NCBI GenBank assembly: GCA_002633025.1
Contig: NMRB01000705.1
Span: 157,569 to 221,568, forward strand
Direction of reading: 5' to 3'
Source of the DNA: Notospermus geniculatus
Taxonomy: Eukaryota > Nemertea > Pilidiophora > Heteronemertea > Lineidae
DNA: 64,000 bases
Below are positions 45,889-56,600 of this stretch, piece by piece. Each line of letters starts with the position of its first letter. Positions within the stretch are counted from its first letter, which is position 1. Made by a program: the position numbers and the translations under genes. Under the pieces are notes generated by a model. The model was given only the letters and a program-made list of their open reading frames with translations, had not been told where the DNA came from and did no database searches.

Positions 45889-46113
45889 GCCCACTTGGCC
45901 TTAGGCCAAAAGGGCTTCTGCTGTGCTTGATGCCTTTAGTGGTGGTTAGTGGTGGTCTGTCGTAAACTTTTCCATTGTCAGATGGATAGCGCCTTTAGTT
46001 TTTGAGGGATCATTTTCAAATTGCACATGGGTGTGTATGACCATAAAATCTAGGTCAAGTTCGATTTTGGGTGCAATGCGATTCCTACTTTGACCAGTAG
46101 GGGGCATTTTGTG
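45889..46113 (+). mobile_element. Hairpin-headed repeat with CTCF-like motif, copy in unit 2
   Basis: It is the duplicate of 44386-44600 with the same hairpin (45889-45915) and motif (46094-46107), plus a duplicated TTAGTGGTGG. Confidence 0.55.
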
Positions 46114-46804
46114 AATAACTTAGAAGGGTTGTATTTGGATAATGCTTTTTTCACTTTGCTGTTCGATGCTGTTGTTCATCATCATTCCACAATGTCTCCA
46201 ACTCCTGATGTAAAAAATGTACTTCCCAACTTCCCTATACTTTGGACATTAATTCATCTCAATGAAATCTTCACCGGAACTAAATCAATCACTGTTGATC
46301 ATGATTTCCGTCTTAAAATTTGAAAAACTGCCTAATGGCAGAAAAATTGATTGTTGCTGTGAGGAAATCAATTTTATGCCAATTAGCATATGATGTCCGC
46401 TCTAGAATACAGTATGGTGAAAGGATCTTTCCTTGAAAGTTTAACTGCTTTGTCTGACTGACAATAATGATTCAGGCTTTTCCAAATGATTTATTTTGTC
46501 AATACCTGTTGACAGAGATTCCATAATCCTCAGTTGATTTAGTGCGATTATTATTTATGGTATTTTCACGGGCTGTTACCAGTGACAACACAAACAGATA
46601 AGCCAGATTAAGCGCTGTCCCAGTTTGTGGAAACTGTTTTATCCCTCCGGGAGCAGTTCTCATCAGTTAATATTGCACTTACAGCAGGACATTCCAAGAT
46701 CTTTCCAAGTCAAATGTATCCAATATCACACAGTGGGCCTAAGCCAGGAAAGTTTATCACCGTGCCTAGATTCAGCTGATTTCACTAGTCGCAGTCTCAG
46801 TTGT

Positions 46805-47515
46805 GCCGAATGGGTCAATGTCGTCCTGGGTATACCTTATGTTTACCCAGGATCATCCTGGGTAATCCTTTTCTTTACCCAGGACAGCCCTGGGTAAACA
46901 TAAGGATCCTTAACTTTACCCAAATTGGAGTTCCTGAGTGGTGTAGTGAGGTCGATATTCAGCATAAATCATGAAATGAAGGGTGGCCTCGAACTAGGCC
47001 TATAGCTCCTAAGTCCTTGAGAATTTACTATCGGTCCCTTTTGAAAAGTTGTAGGGATTGGTCTTTTCTCCCTATTTCACACCCCGGAGCAGGTATAGCG
47101 GTAATTTTCAGCCCTTTCGAGTTATGATCGTACTGCATGTTCTGCAAAAAGTAAATTCATAAAAATGACGAAATGCACACGGATCATACATATTCTACCT
47201 GGGCCTATCGCTCCTAAGTCCTTGAGAATTTACTATCGGTCCCTTTTGAAAAGTTGTAGGGATTGGTCTTGTCTTCCTATTGCAAACCCCGGAGGAGGTA
47301 TAGCGGTAATTTTCAGCCCTTTTTAGCAATGATCCTACTGCATGTTCTCTGCCAAAAGAGACGCATGTACAGCATGATTCGGCGGGAACTCCCAAGCTGG
47401 GTAAAGTTAAGGATCCTTATGTTTACCCAGGATGATCCTGGGTAAAGAAAATGATTACCCAGGATAATCCTGGGTAAACATAAGGTATACCCAGGACGAC
47501 ATTGACTGATTCAGC
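46805..47515. mobile_element. 711-bp long-TIR transposon, 9-bp TSD CTCAGTTGT, MULE-like
   Basis: CTCAGTTGT lies at 46796-46804 and 47516-47524. The arms (46805-46922, 47398-47515) pair over about 118 bp, beginning GC(C/T)GAAT..GTCAATG. They contain nested small palindromes of the CCCAGGAT.ATCCTGGG type. The interior has a 205-bp direct duplication (46997-47201 and 47202-about 47350). Unit 1 of the surrounding tandem duplication keeps the uninterrupted CTCAGTTGTGAGTCACTGG site. A 9-bp TSD and long TIRs point to Mutator-like elements. No transposase is present. Confidence 0.85.
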
Positions 47516-48031
47516 CTCAGTTGTGAGTCACTGGACATAAACATTGATGATGTAATTACTTGAGAAATAATGCTGCCAGTTGATTTATTAGAGGTTGCTG
47601 GTGATTTGGAATGCTGGGTAACCATTGATTTGTATGCAGTGTAACTCTGTTGAGCCGCTAAAGTTCATGATGCTGATTCTGATCAAGTTCTATCGGCTTG
47701 TGTTGATGAATCCATCGGGAGACTTGATAAATTTGAACCTTGAAAACGAAATAGTTAGTATTCCAAAAATGTGGAGGATGGTAATGTTCAGAATAAAAAT
47801 GTTCATTACAATGTGCTGTCTCTGACGTTCCACAAAGCGAATCGGCTGCCATCAAAATCTCTTCTGCATGAACTGGATCGCATTTCACTTACACATTTGG
47901 TAGAAGAATATCAGATCTTGTGTCTACAACAGCCGTATGGCCGGGTGTGTTTAAAAAAGTGTTGTGTCCGACACCAGAAAATTTTCACCATTCTTTTGTC
48001 TACTGGTGAAAGGCTGTTTCTTGAAACTCTG

Positions 48032-49097
48032 CAATATTCATGTCAGATCTAGGTATCATGGAGCTCTAAATTATGGCACTGCAAACTAATTGATCTGTTA
48101 ACGCTTTAAAGTCTGACAGCAGAACATACTTTTGGTGTCGGACAGAACGACAGGTTTTGCTGGCACAAATCTTTGTGATCATTTCAAAGTTAAATTTTGC
48201 CCCATTTTCTTGGGTGACCAATTTTGAAACACACCCGTATTTGGTCTTTCTCCCATTCAGATTTGGAGCAACTGAGTATATTATCATGTGATGACTGTGC
48301 CAATGAAAAAAAATCTGTCACCATTATACACCCGAGCAGATTGGCAAATGAACATGTTTATGTACAGTTTCCATTTGACAGGTTTCCTTTAACAAATCCT
48401 CTTTGTAAGAAGATAATGTTGTAAGTATGACAGGAAAATCGTTATTAGTAATTCCAGATGAATTTACATTTCCTGTGTGTCAAAAAGGAAGTCTACTATA
48501 GGTAATTAGCTTGTCATCAGTCGTGAAGGAAGATTTTATTCTGTAAGTGCCATCTCACCAACTGGAAAATCACTCATTGCTAATCATTGCATTGATAGAA
48601 AGTCTGAAAAAGATGTCTTTTTTACATCAGGACAGGAAATGGAAGTTTTTTTTAATGAGGAGAAATACCTTAGCATTACGAGTGTAGTGTTGATGATAGA
48701 AATTCCCATTACAATTCACAAAAAAGGCTTCTTAAAATCCATACTCGTCTGTCATTTATACAAACTGTTTTAAAATGTGTGAGTTTTTTCTATGTAGCTC
48801 AGCTAATAATTTCAAAATGATTTTTCCTGAACTCGAGCATATTTTGGGCAGTTCATTTCCGCTATTTTCATTTCCATAATTCATTTATGCCAAATGATGA
48901 TGCCATCGTGGCAGCCGTGGCACATCGGGTGATGTAAACAGTCTGTGAAAATCTAATAGAATGGAAAGGATCGTAATGATAGTCGTCGTGGAAGATATCA
49001 GATCAGAGTAAAAGCACCCAAAATCATGAAGTTACTGAAATGATGTAGAAATGGATCAAGTGAAACCGGCCTCTTGCATAACAGGTGTGTTTTTAAA
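48032..49097. other. No supported feature
   Basis: AT-rich, with no repeat or recognisable coding frame. Confidence 0.45.
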
Positions 49098-49345
49098 AAA
49101 ATATTATTTCAGGAGTGCAAGCGCCCACTTAGGGCATTATAGCTACTCATCAAACAATATTGGGTGATATTAACGATATGTAGGAGGAAACCGGAGCCCC
49201 CGGAGGAAACCTACAATGTCGAGGAGAGATCACCCTCTCTACCACATAAAGCCACTTTTGCATGACCGCGGGGATCAAACCCGCGACCTTAGTGGTGGCA
49301 GGCGCCGGTGTTTCCACCCCGCCACCCCGGTGGTTTTTTGCGAAG
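49098..49345 (-). mobile_element. tRNA-derived SINE, family 2, copy 2
   Basis: On the minus strand there is an A-box-like GTGGCGGGGTGG, a B box GGGTTTGATCCCC (one base off canonical), then GGTTTCCTCCG(G) and ATCACCCAATATTGTTT. These are the same modules as at 35488-35712. The tail side is at the left. Confidence 0.75.
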
Positions 49346-49373
49346 GCTATGTACTGTTTCGGAATTGTCCGAG

Positions 49374-49475
49374 AGTAAATATGCAGTATTTGACAAGCCT
49401 GGTGCATTTATTTGGCCAGACTACGACGAATCCCTGTGGGATCAATATTCCTCTGTGTTCCTTGTGGCAACTGTT
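49374..49475 (+). CDS. Candidate 102-bp internal exon, unrecognised protein
   Basis: From an AG (CCGAG, 49373) to GTGAGT (49476) there are exactly 34 codons, phase 0 at both ends. The peptide SKYAVFDKPG...GAFIWPDYDESLWDQYSS...VFLVATV is rich in W, Y and D, unlike typical chance frames. The donor is a perfect GTRAGT. The acceptor has a poor pyrimidine tract, and a SINE ends less than 30 bp upstream. I do not recognise the family. The phase is compatible with the candidate exon at 35807. Confidence 0.3.
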
Positions 49476-49896
49476 GTGAGTGATATCTACACGGAGGGAG
49501 CCAGTCAACAAGATACATATTGTTTGTTCCTGAACATTCTTCCCATGGGCATGCAAGACCTGCGCCATTGGCAAAATAGGTTCTCATCTTTACCCATGAT
49601 GATATTTTTTTCCCCGGCGTCACGTTCCTGATATACAATACTTAGCAAAACATTTTGAGGGAGTATCACTGATATTCTGATAGTAAGCACGATGTTAGTC
49701 ATGTCTGTCAATATTACATGATCTTTATTGAATACCCCATGGCCATGCGATGGAATGATACAATGTTACAGTCAGTTGACCAGTGCCCATACATGTATAT
49801 AACTGTATTGACCAGTACCTCTCACAATGGCAAGCGATAATGTTATGAATACTTAACCACCAATCAACAAAAAAGTGGCCGGCTATGCTGTCAGCC
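49476..49896. other. No supported feature
   Basis: Nothing is recognisable before the TTAA element. Confidence 0.4.
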
Positions 49897-49900
49897 TTAA

Positions 49901-50150
49901 AGGAGCTGGACGTCCAAGTTGTAAACACTCACTCACTGGTTCTCTATCCACGCGACGCCTGCAGTGCTGCCACCTTTTGTCAGTGATTTGTACTGATGTG
50001 AATACCGTGAGTGAGTTGCATTGGACCGGGCACCAGTCTAACAATCACGGGGCGCTACTGGTGCTGCCACCTTTACGAAGGAATAAAACTAGTTTGCCGA
50101 CCATGTTTGTAAACAAACCAGCTTGTTTACAACTTCGGCGTCTAACTCCT
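49901..50150 (+). mobile_element. TTAA-flanked MITE, family B, copy 3
   Basis: The 250-bp element has TTAA at 49897-49900 and 50151-50154. The termini are AGGAGCTGGACGTCCAAGTT and AACTTCGGCGTCTAACTCCT. It is the same orientation as 40683-40922 and inverted relative to 17515-17755. Confidence 0.85.
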
Positions 50151-50324
50151 TTAAAGTACAGTATCACGATTTATGGAAAAAGCTTGCTGAGGATAACTAT
50201 AGTATTCCTGTGAATGGTATGGATATTTCTCCTCTCAGAATTTGGAGATTGCCTCTGGCATAGGCCATCTACTTCCTGTGTCAGTGTGTGGGTGCAGGGT
50301 GGGTATTTTTTATACGCAGTGGAT

Positions 50325-51216
50325 ATATACCCGACCGTCGGTTCCCCAGTTCATAAAATTTCCTTGTGGAACCGACTGAAACTTCAATCAGTCGTGTCTC
50401 CAATTCATGAAAATTCTTGGGGAGCCGACGAGATTTAGGCCTACGCGACGGAAGTTATCAGTCAGCAAACTCTAATGATTCCCCCAAAATGAACGCATAG
50501 GTCCCAGCAGCCTATAGTGGTGGGCGTGCGTGGCTATCAAACTTCGAAGTCCACGGGTTCGAATCCCGTCACGACAGCTGCTTTTTTTGTATCAATTTTT
50601 TGGTAGTTTTATTTTTCTTGTCAATTTGTTATCGATATCGACCCCGCGTGATTGTCAGAGTGAAAATGGTGGACAAAACCTTGTATTCTTGAGCCGAAAT
50701 GATGAGAAAGATTTAGGCCCCTAGACCTCTGAAAAATAATTTTTCATCAGACAGCAGCTGTCAACATTAATTGTAAAAGGAGAATATGGGGACAATGGAC
50801 CCCGTCAAGAAAAATTAAACTGACCATTCCGATTATTATATCATTTTAGGCCTTTGCAGTGTGCACTCTTGAAGTTACGGTGCAGAAAATTTTACATCAC
50901 GGTCACTGTACGAAGAAAAAAAACCATTCTGCACGCATACGACCGTCGGGGCCGCAAGAAATGCTCTGTTCTGGGGAAACGACGGTCGGGTCTCGTAGCT
51001 GATAATTTGGGCTTGCAGCCACGACGGGTCGGGGCTCGAAGATATTAAATCAGGCTTGCAGATACGACCGTCGGGGCCGCAAGAAAAGCTCTGTACTGGG
51101 GAAACGACGGTCGGGTCTGCAAGACAGCATATATTTATGTATATATTTATGTGCGGAAACGGCCGTCGTTTCTGCAAGACGAAATTCATTACCTGCGGGA
51201 CCGACCGTCGGGTAAA
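50325..51216. repeat. Composite element with regularly spaced GACCGTCGG palindromes
   Basis: The ends GGATATATACCCGACCGTCG and CGACCGTCGGGTAAATATCC are inverted about 890 bp apart. At the right end a near-palindromic decamer (GACCGTCGGG / GACGGTCGGG) recurs at 50941, 50981, 51023, 51066, 51106, 51161 and 51203, mostly 40-43 bp apart. Two 50-bp units (50941-50990, 51066-51115) are almost identical, with GCCGCAAGAAA and CTGGGGAAAC between decamers. It also holds a tRNA-like B box. There is no coding frame. Confidence 0.65.
50525..50577 (+). other. tRNA-like Pol III promoter remnant
   Basis: The T-arm is perfect (ACGGG, loop TTCGAAT, CCCGT), giving a canonical B box GGTTCGAATCC. The A-box-like TGGGCGTGCGTGG lies upstream. 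The acceptor stem does not pair, so this is not a functional tRNA gene and is more likely a SINE head. Confidence 0.5.
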
Positions 51217-51320
51217 TATCCCCAGCCTTTTTTATATCTGGACAGTGTTTCCTTGACCATAGCATTTTATGCAATGAATTACTCACCCATTTCCGAGGCG
51301 CCCTGTACTTGGAAATGCAG

Positions 51321-51632
51321 CTAAAGTACGTTTAAATCATCTGGACCCCGATGGGCGTATGTCAGTGAAACCCCTAGTAACCGGACAACAGTGAATTTAG
51401 GGTTTACTCTAAAAGGTCCAACGCACATTGTTTTCTAACCAGCTGACCCTTGGGTGGAAATAGAACATGCAACTAGGCCTAATTGAACACAGGCACAGGA
51501 TGAGATTGGCTGGAAGTGGAAGTGTCAATAAAACACATTTCAATAGGCAGACTTCACCAACAATATACCAAGGTCTGCCTGACAACCAAAGGGTCCTCCC
51601 ATCGGGGTCCAGATGATTTAAATGTACTTTAG
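51321..51632. mobile_element. Foldback element, CTAAAGTAC ends
   Basis: CTAAAGTACGTTTAAATCAT with CTGGACCCCGATGGG pairs with CCCATCGGGGTCCAG and ATGATTTAAATGTACTTTAG; the arms are about 35 bp with one mismatch. The element is 312 bp with no clear TSD. Confidence 0.75.
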
Positions 51633-52709
51633 TGTATGTAGTCATTAAATATGTATACACTTACCATACACGAATTGAGGAACACTCAAATGGGTGAATG
51701 TATTTACATGTAGAGAGTGTAATGATGATAGTTTTTTATGAAGTTCGGATGTGAATTCCTGTAGGAGTCTAACTGACAGCAGCTCTGTGATTTTTGGTGA
51801 TTGCATCATTACGTGATATGCCTCCTTGGTCCTAAAAACATTCCACCCGTGACTTCGTGCATATAACCTGTGATGAATCTAGCTGCATGCCATCCATTCA
51901 CCCTTGCGGCATCGATGATATACCCATCATGCTTATGATTTCATAGCAACGTGCCTGATCTGCTGATGAGAGTCGATTGTCGCTGACAACTGCGGCCGGA
52001 GCTACAGAATATCAACTTCTGAATGAGTTTCCAACATGTTGGCGGCAGTCAGGTGGATAGTTTATAACAGTAGTGGGAGCAGACCTCAGCGGATCACTAC
52101 AACAGAGACTGTTGTTTAGTTTCACTTCGGCGGCGGTGCTGTTCAGATCGTTGACGTGTGACTTGAGGATCTTTTAATCATGATTGGCATACATTTATCT
52201 CGGTAATGATTTCGTGTCAATGGACTTACAGAAACATGAATCATCTAGTCATTAGACAATCTTCCTGGTAAACGTAAGTTTGCTTTGCTGTCTCTTCATC
52301 AGTATTTGACTTTTCTTTTCCGAGCTTTTCCATGGGGCTGACTGAAACTTCAAGGTGTTTGGTAATTGATAGAGAGGTGGTGTTCTTTTTTGCCTTTGCT
52401 AATTAATGGTACTCATGAGTATTGTTTGCAAGCTGTTCTAGAACATTAAATCTACACTTAAATTATCATTATGCATTGAACTTCTCCTACTGGTGAAGTT
52501 TTATGAAATTTTGAGCCCCTGGCTGTGATTATTGATTTCTGTAGGTAGAGATTTTAACTCCTTCACACTTGGTTTGTTTGAATGAGGGATGCGAATTTCA
52601 GGATATAATGAATTTTCTGAAGGAAACTGCGATGCAAAAGAGTTGTTGATTGGCTTCTGCAGGTTCATTTCAGGCATATTTTTTGACAACAATCCAGATT
52701 CTTTTCATT
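51633..52709. other. No supported gene; possible donor site at 52274
   Basis: No repeats are seen. A slightly GC-richer patch (52010-52160, with TTCGGCGGCGGTGCTG) is followed by AAAC|GTAAGT at 52274, a strong donor match. Without other evidence I do not call an exon. Confidence 0.4.
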
Positions 52710-52714
52710 CTGGA

Positions 52715-52959
52715 CAGTGTTCTCCACAGGATTTCCTCTGAGGTAGGGTGGTACCCTTGAATTTCCAGGATTTCCCATTATACTTTGCAAATTATATGTA
52801 AGATAGGGTGGTCACCAATTTAAGGTGGTGGGGGGTGTAATAGAAAACCATTACAAAATTGAGCTGCAAGGTACGGTGGCTACTTCTAAGGTAGGGCCCG
52901 GTGGTAAAATGCCAAGGTAGGGTGGGCCACCCTAACAAAAAGCCATGTGGAGAACACTG
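52715..52959. mobile_element. CAGTGTTCTCCACA MITE, 5-bp TSD
   Basis: The 245-bp element has CAGTGTTCTCCACA at one end and TGTGGAGAACACTG at the other. CTGGA lies directly outside both (52710-52714, 52960-52964). The interior repeats AGGTAGGGTGG several times. The terminus and TSD length match the 7027-7156 element and the hAT5 group. Confidence 0.75.
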
Positions 52960-52964
52960 CTGGA

Positions 52965-53997
52965 TCTGGCCTCCCCGTTTTTTTAGCGTGAATGTCATTT
53001 GTCAGTTTGTTGTCAATGTGTCTCGAATTCCAAGGATTTTCTGCCCTGATTCTCCCCAAGTTAGTGGGGGAACCAATCTTCTGTGGCCTGAATGGCATCA
53101 CTCAGTGTTAATTATTTCATGGTATACTTAGTCTTTTGTTAATATCATTATTCTGTGAGGAATCAATAATCCTGTGTCTGCACTAAAACTTGTTGGTTTA
53201 TGATGAAAATATCTATTTGTTGTGTGAAAATATGGTTCGTGTGAGTTTTCACCAAATGGAAATTGGTCTATATCCAGGCCGGTGTAGTGCACAGGAGCAG
53301 CTGCAGAATTATTATGACTTGATCTTGACTGTATTCGAGATTGGTACACCTGTGTTCCATGCAGTTTTACCTCTTGAAGAGTCATTCTAAGGCATCAATA
53401 CTTATCATCACTATATTCCATATTGGCACAGCTGTGTTTGATACCCCTTGGGTCTTGCTTTCAAGTGTTAGAATGTAAAATTCTCTTCAAAGTGATGAAT
53501 CCTCGGATGAACGGCAAGCTGTTATCTGTTCCTATCTTAAGTTCAGTTAAACATAAAAACATGAATATTTTAAGTAAAAAAACCCACTGAATCCACTTTA
53601 AAATATGCATCTGTCAGAGAATATACTCAAGATTCACCGATTTAAAACCGGTCATGGATATACAAGCCCCACCCTCTAGGCCTAGGTATAATTGTGAACA
53701 TTGACCAATGGGTGAGTGACACAAAGTTGTCTCTGCCAATGGTCATGAGTTTAAGCAGGGCCTCGGTGTTGATATCCTGCGAAGTACATGTACATAGAGC
53801 ATCCTAAAAGCCTTAGTGCGTCAATTGACTGCGCGATGTCCTTGATTAAAGGAAAATCCAAAACCCAAGCCTACATACAATAAACGATTGGTAAAAGTTC
53901 ATTCACCAAGTGAGCAGTTTGTCCAGGTTTGGCAATACAGTCAACTTTCCCACAACCAGCAAGGAGAGCCAGTCAGCTTGAATCACGGAAGGGACAA
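52965..53997. other. No supported feature
   Basis: Nothing is recognisable. Confidence 0.4.
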
Positions 53998-54116
53998 GGG
54001 CCGTATTCACGGGTCGCATTTTAGCCTAAAGTATAGCTTAAGTTAGACTTTCTCAATGCTTGAAGCATTGAGAAAAGTCGGACTTTAATGAAAGTGTGAC
54101 CCGTGCATATGGCCCA
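53998..54116. mobile_element. Foldback MITE, GGGCCGTATTCACGGGTC
   Basis: GGGCCGTATTCACGGGTC pairs with GACCCGTGCATATGGCCC, and an inner hairpin (GACTTTCTCAATGC/GCATTGAGAAAAGTC) fills the centre. It is 119 bp. Confidence 0.75.
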
Positions 54117-54294
54117 AAGGCCTGATGCATATTGTACTAGGGGCGGTTCTGCCTTGAGTCAATGAAGTTGCTTTAAATCAGTGAATCCAGAAAAAGTAGT
54201 CATTTTGAGCTGCCTTTATTGTTTCCTGATGTCTCTGCAGGCTTGCAACAAGAGTGGACAGCAGTCATAATAGTTGAGTAAACTGGGCCCGGTT

Positions 54295-54444
54295 GCACAA
54301 AACCATACTAGGCGTAGTATCATTCTATCTCCTAGTGAATGTCTTCTGACTTAGTATGCGTTTGTATACCAAGTTAGAAGCCAACTACGAGATGATGCTA
54401 CGAGAATGATACTACGCCTAGTATGCTTTTGTGCAACCGGGCCC
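54295..54444. mobile_element. Foldback MITE, GGGCCCGGTTGCACAAAA
   Basis: The ends GGGCCCGGTTGCACAAAA and TTTTGTGCAACCGGGCCC are exact reverse complements. Pairing continues through ACTAGGCGTAGTATCATTCT, then weakens. The element is 150 bp and almost fully palindromic. Confidence 0.85.
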
Positions 54445-56600
54445 TGATGACCAGTGATGGTCACCTGTGACAAGCGCTGCTTTTGTTGGAGCGCAAGTCA
54501 CATATGCTGTTGTGTGCATTTAGAGGGAGACTTTTAGGCCTACAGCGAATCCTCTGACCAACACCATTTTCAGACACCTACTTTTGAGGCCCCTCATTGG
54601 GCCCACGAAGTGGAGGACACTGTTTTCATGGTAATGTTTCAGTGGGTTCTATAATTACCACTTCACAAACCCTCAATTAATGATAATTAGTAGAGAGAGG
54701 GAAAAAATGATATGAACTCCTGTTATGAAAAGGAGGTTTCCAAGATGGACTTTATTCTTTCTTCAATTAAACTGGGCTGCACATGTGATATGAAACCTCA
54801 ATCATAGACTGGCAAAGACTTTATAAAACTGTTATTTTGTGAATATTGCTTAATATACATGTACTTATTAATATTCAACTCTTGAAAACATATTCCATCG
54901 GTCGCTTGTAATGGCAATTTCATGAAAGACTTTGGGCCACATTCAGTTCAAGTACAGGAACTACCTGTCAGCACAGGTTTTTATTAAAGCCTCCATTTCA
55001 ATAACTTGAAGTTGATGAAAAATAGCATTGATTACCCAATTGGCAATTCATCTACATGGTGAAATATCATGAAACGTGCCTCAATTTTATGTAGTTTCTC
55101 TCTATGGTTCTTTTTTCTACTGCATTGAAGTATCTGCATGATCCTGCATTTATCTCATTCTGATCACAGCTAGCTAATGAAGGGTATGATTTGAATGGCG
55201 AGTGCCAAGAATTTCATGAGACCATAATATAATTTTGCAATAATCTGTGAAAGATGGAAATGAAATGAAGCACTGAACTATGTTTTTGGTGACTTTTTGC
55301 TACATGTTTGATTTATAACACTTCATAATGACTACAAATATTGGGATTTTCACGAGGCTTAATAAGTGAATATCTATTAAAAAAAAGATGTCGCAACATC
55401 AAAATGAAGAGGCAGGAGAAATATACATAATACTTAATGTTTCTAACTGCATCAGTCTTCATTTTCCTGACTTTAATCATTTTTTTAGTTAATTACCCAT
55501 TAATTCCCTGAATCTATATTTGTGGCAGTCTGCGTCGAGGAAAACATTATTATCTTTTTACATAATTGTACATTAGGAACCTCGTCACGCATAACTATTC
55601 TGACATAATTGACGTATTAAATGGGAAAGTCGTGCAGTCGATTCTTTCCATATTTTTCAGGTATTAATGTACAAAAAAATGTTATTCACTTGCCTATGGA
55701 ACATTTGCAAATAGACTTCTCAGACTAATGGAAAAGTGACAGGCAATGTCCCTTCCAACACGATCGCCAGGAATAGATTAACACAAGACTAGGTGATTTA
55801 GAGTCGGTGCCCTTTACTATGAGCATGTTGCCGACCAGTTGGATTTGGTTTTCTTTGTTCAGCCCTCATTTCACAGGTTGTTAACCGAGTTGAGCTTGGC
55901 AGAAAGGAAGTTCATGAATATGTCATAACCACTCATAGTATGGCGGGGAGTTATTGCTCACTTTAGACGTGTATATATATATATACCTGGGTAGGCAACG
56001 TATTTCCTAAAGAATAGGAAGTGTTGTGTAATAATGGTACATGGATTATTGCCCATGAAATTTCACCATCAGGGGTGAAAAGCGCAATCTCTTCACCTAC
56101 GGTATGTTTCAGTTCGTTTCTGCGTGCCATGGTTCAGATTATTCACACATAATGAGGATAAGCCTTGAAAGATCTGAACAATTCTGGGTTCTGCGAATGG
56201 AGAACTCAACGCACGGGATAAAAACACATGGACAGAAATTAAGCCGTTAAGCAAGAGTGTTTATGGAAAAATATTTGAAGGATGTGTTCAGTAAGAGGGT
56301 TTGAGATGTTAAATTTTGGAATCAATAGTTTACAAGCAGGATTAGAGGGTTCAGAACTAATGGCTTTCGGATCAAATCTACTTCTGACCTTCTTTGAAGC
56401 AAATGTCTGAGTTGTGTTTTTCAGGTTTTTCAGTCAGAAATTTTTGTTTATGTTGTTGTTATTCAGACTGCATGCACCTCACGTATTGCAGTCTTCCCTG
56501 GTTTTACCAACTTTCTCTCTTTTTCCTCAATATGGCTTCTATCCAGGGACGGTTGCCATGAATTGGAAGTGTGCAATGATTTAAAGCAGGTAGCCTACCT
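54445..56600. other. Long AT-rich interval; one (TA)n
   Basis: Apart from GTATATATATATATACC at about 55971-55987, I see no repeats. There are no open frames of note. Confidence 0.5.

Larger units (their letters stand above)
44289..48031 (+). repeat. Tandem duplication, unit about 1.5 kb
   Basis: Unit 1 (44289-45791) and unit 2 (45792-48031) are highly similar from GTTGGCAACTAATTAATTCA to GCTGTTTCTTGAAACTCTG. Unit 2 is longer mainly because of the insertion at 46805-47515. Other differences are a few short indels and substitutions. Confidence 0.92.

Noticed and set aside
17452-50213. Conserved 60-70 codon frame in three family B MITE copies as a real small protein
   Set aside because: The whole MITE is conserved, not just the frame. 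Length varies between copies and the frame runs into flanking DNA.
50525-50577. Functional tRNA gene
   Set aside because: The B box and T-arm are perfect, but the acceptor and D stems do not pair.
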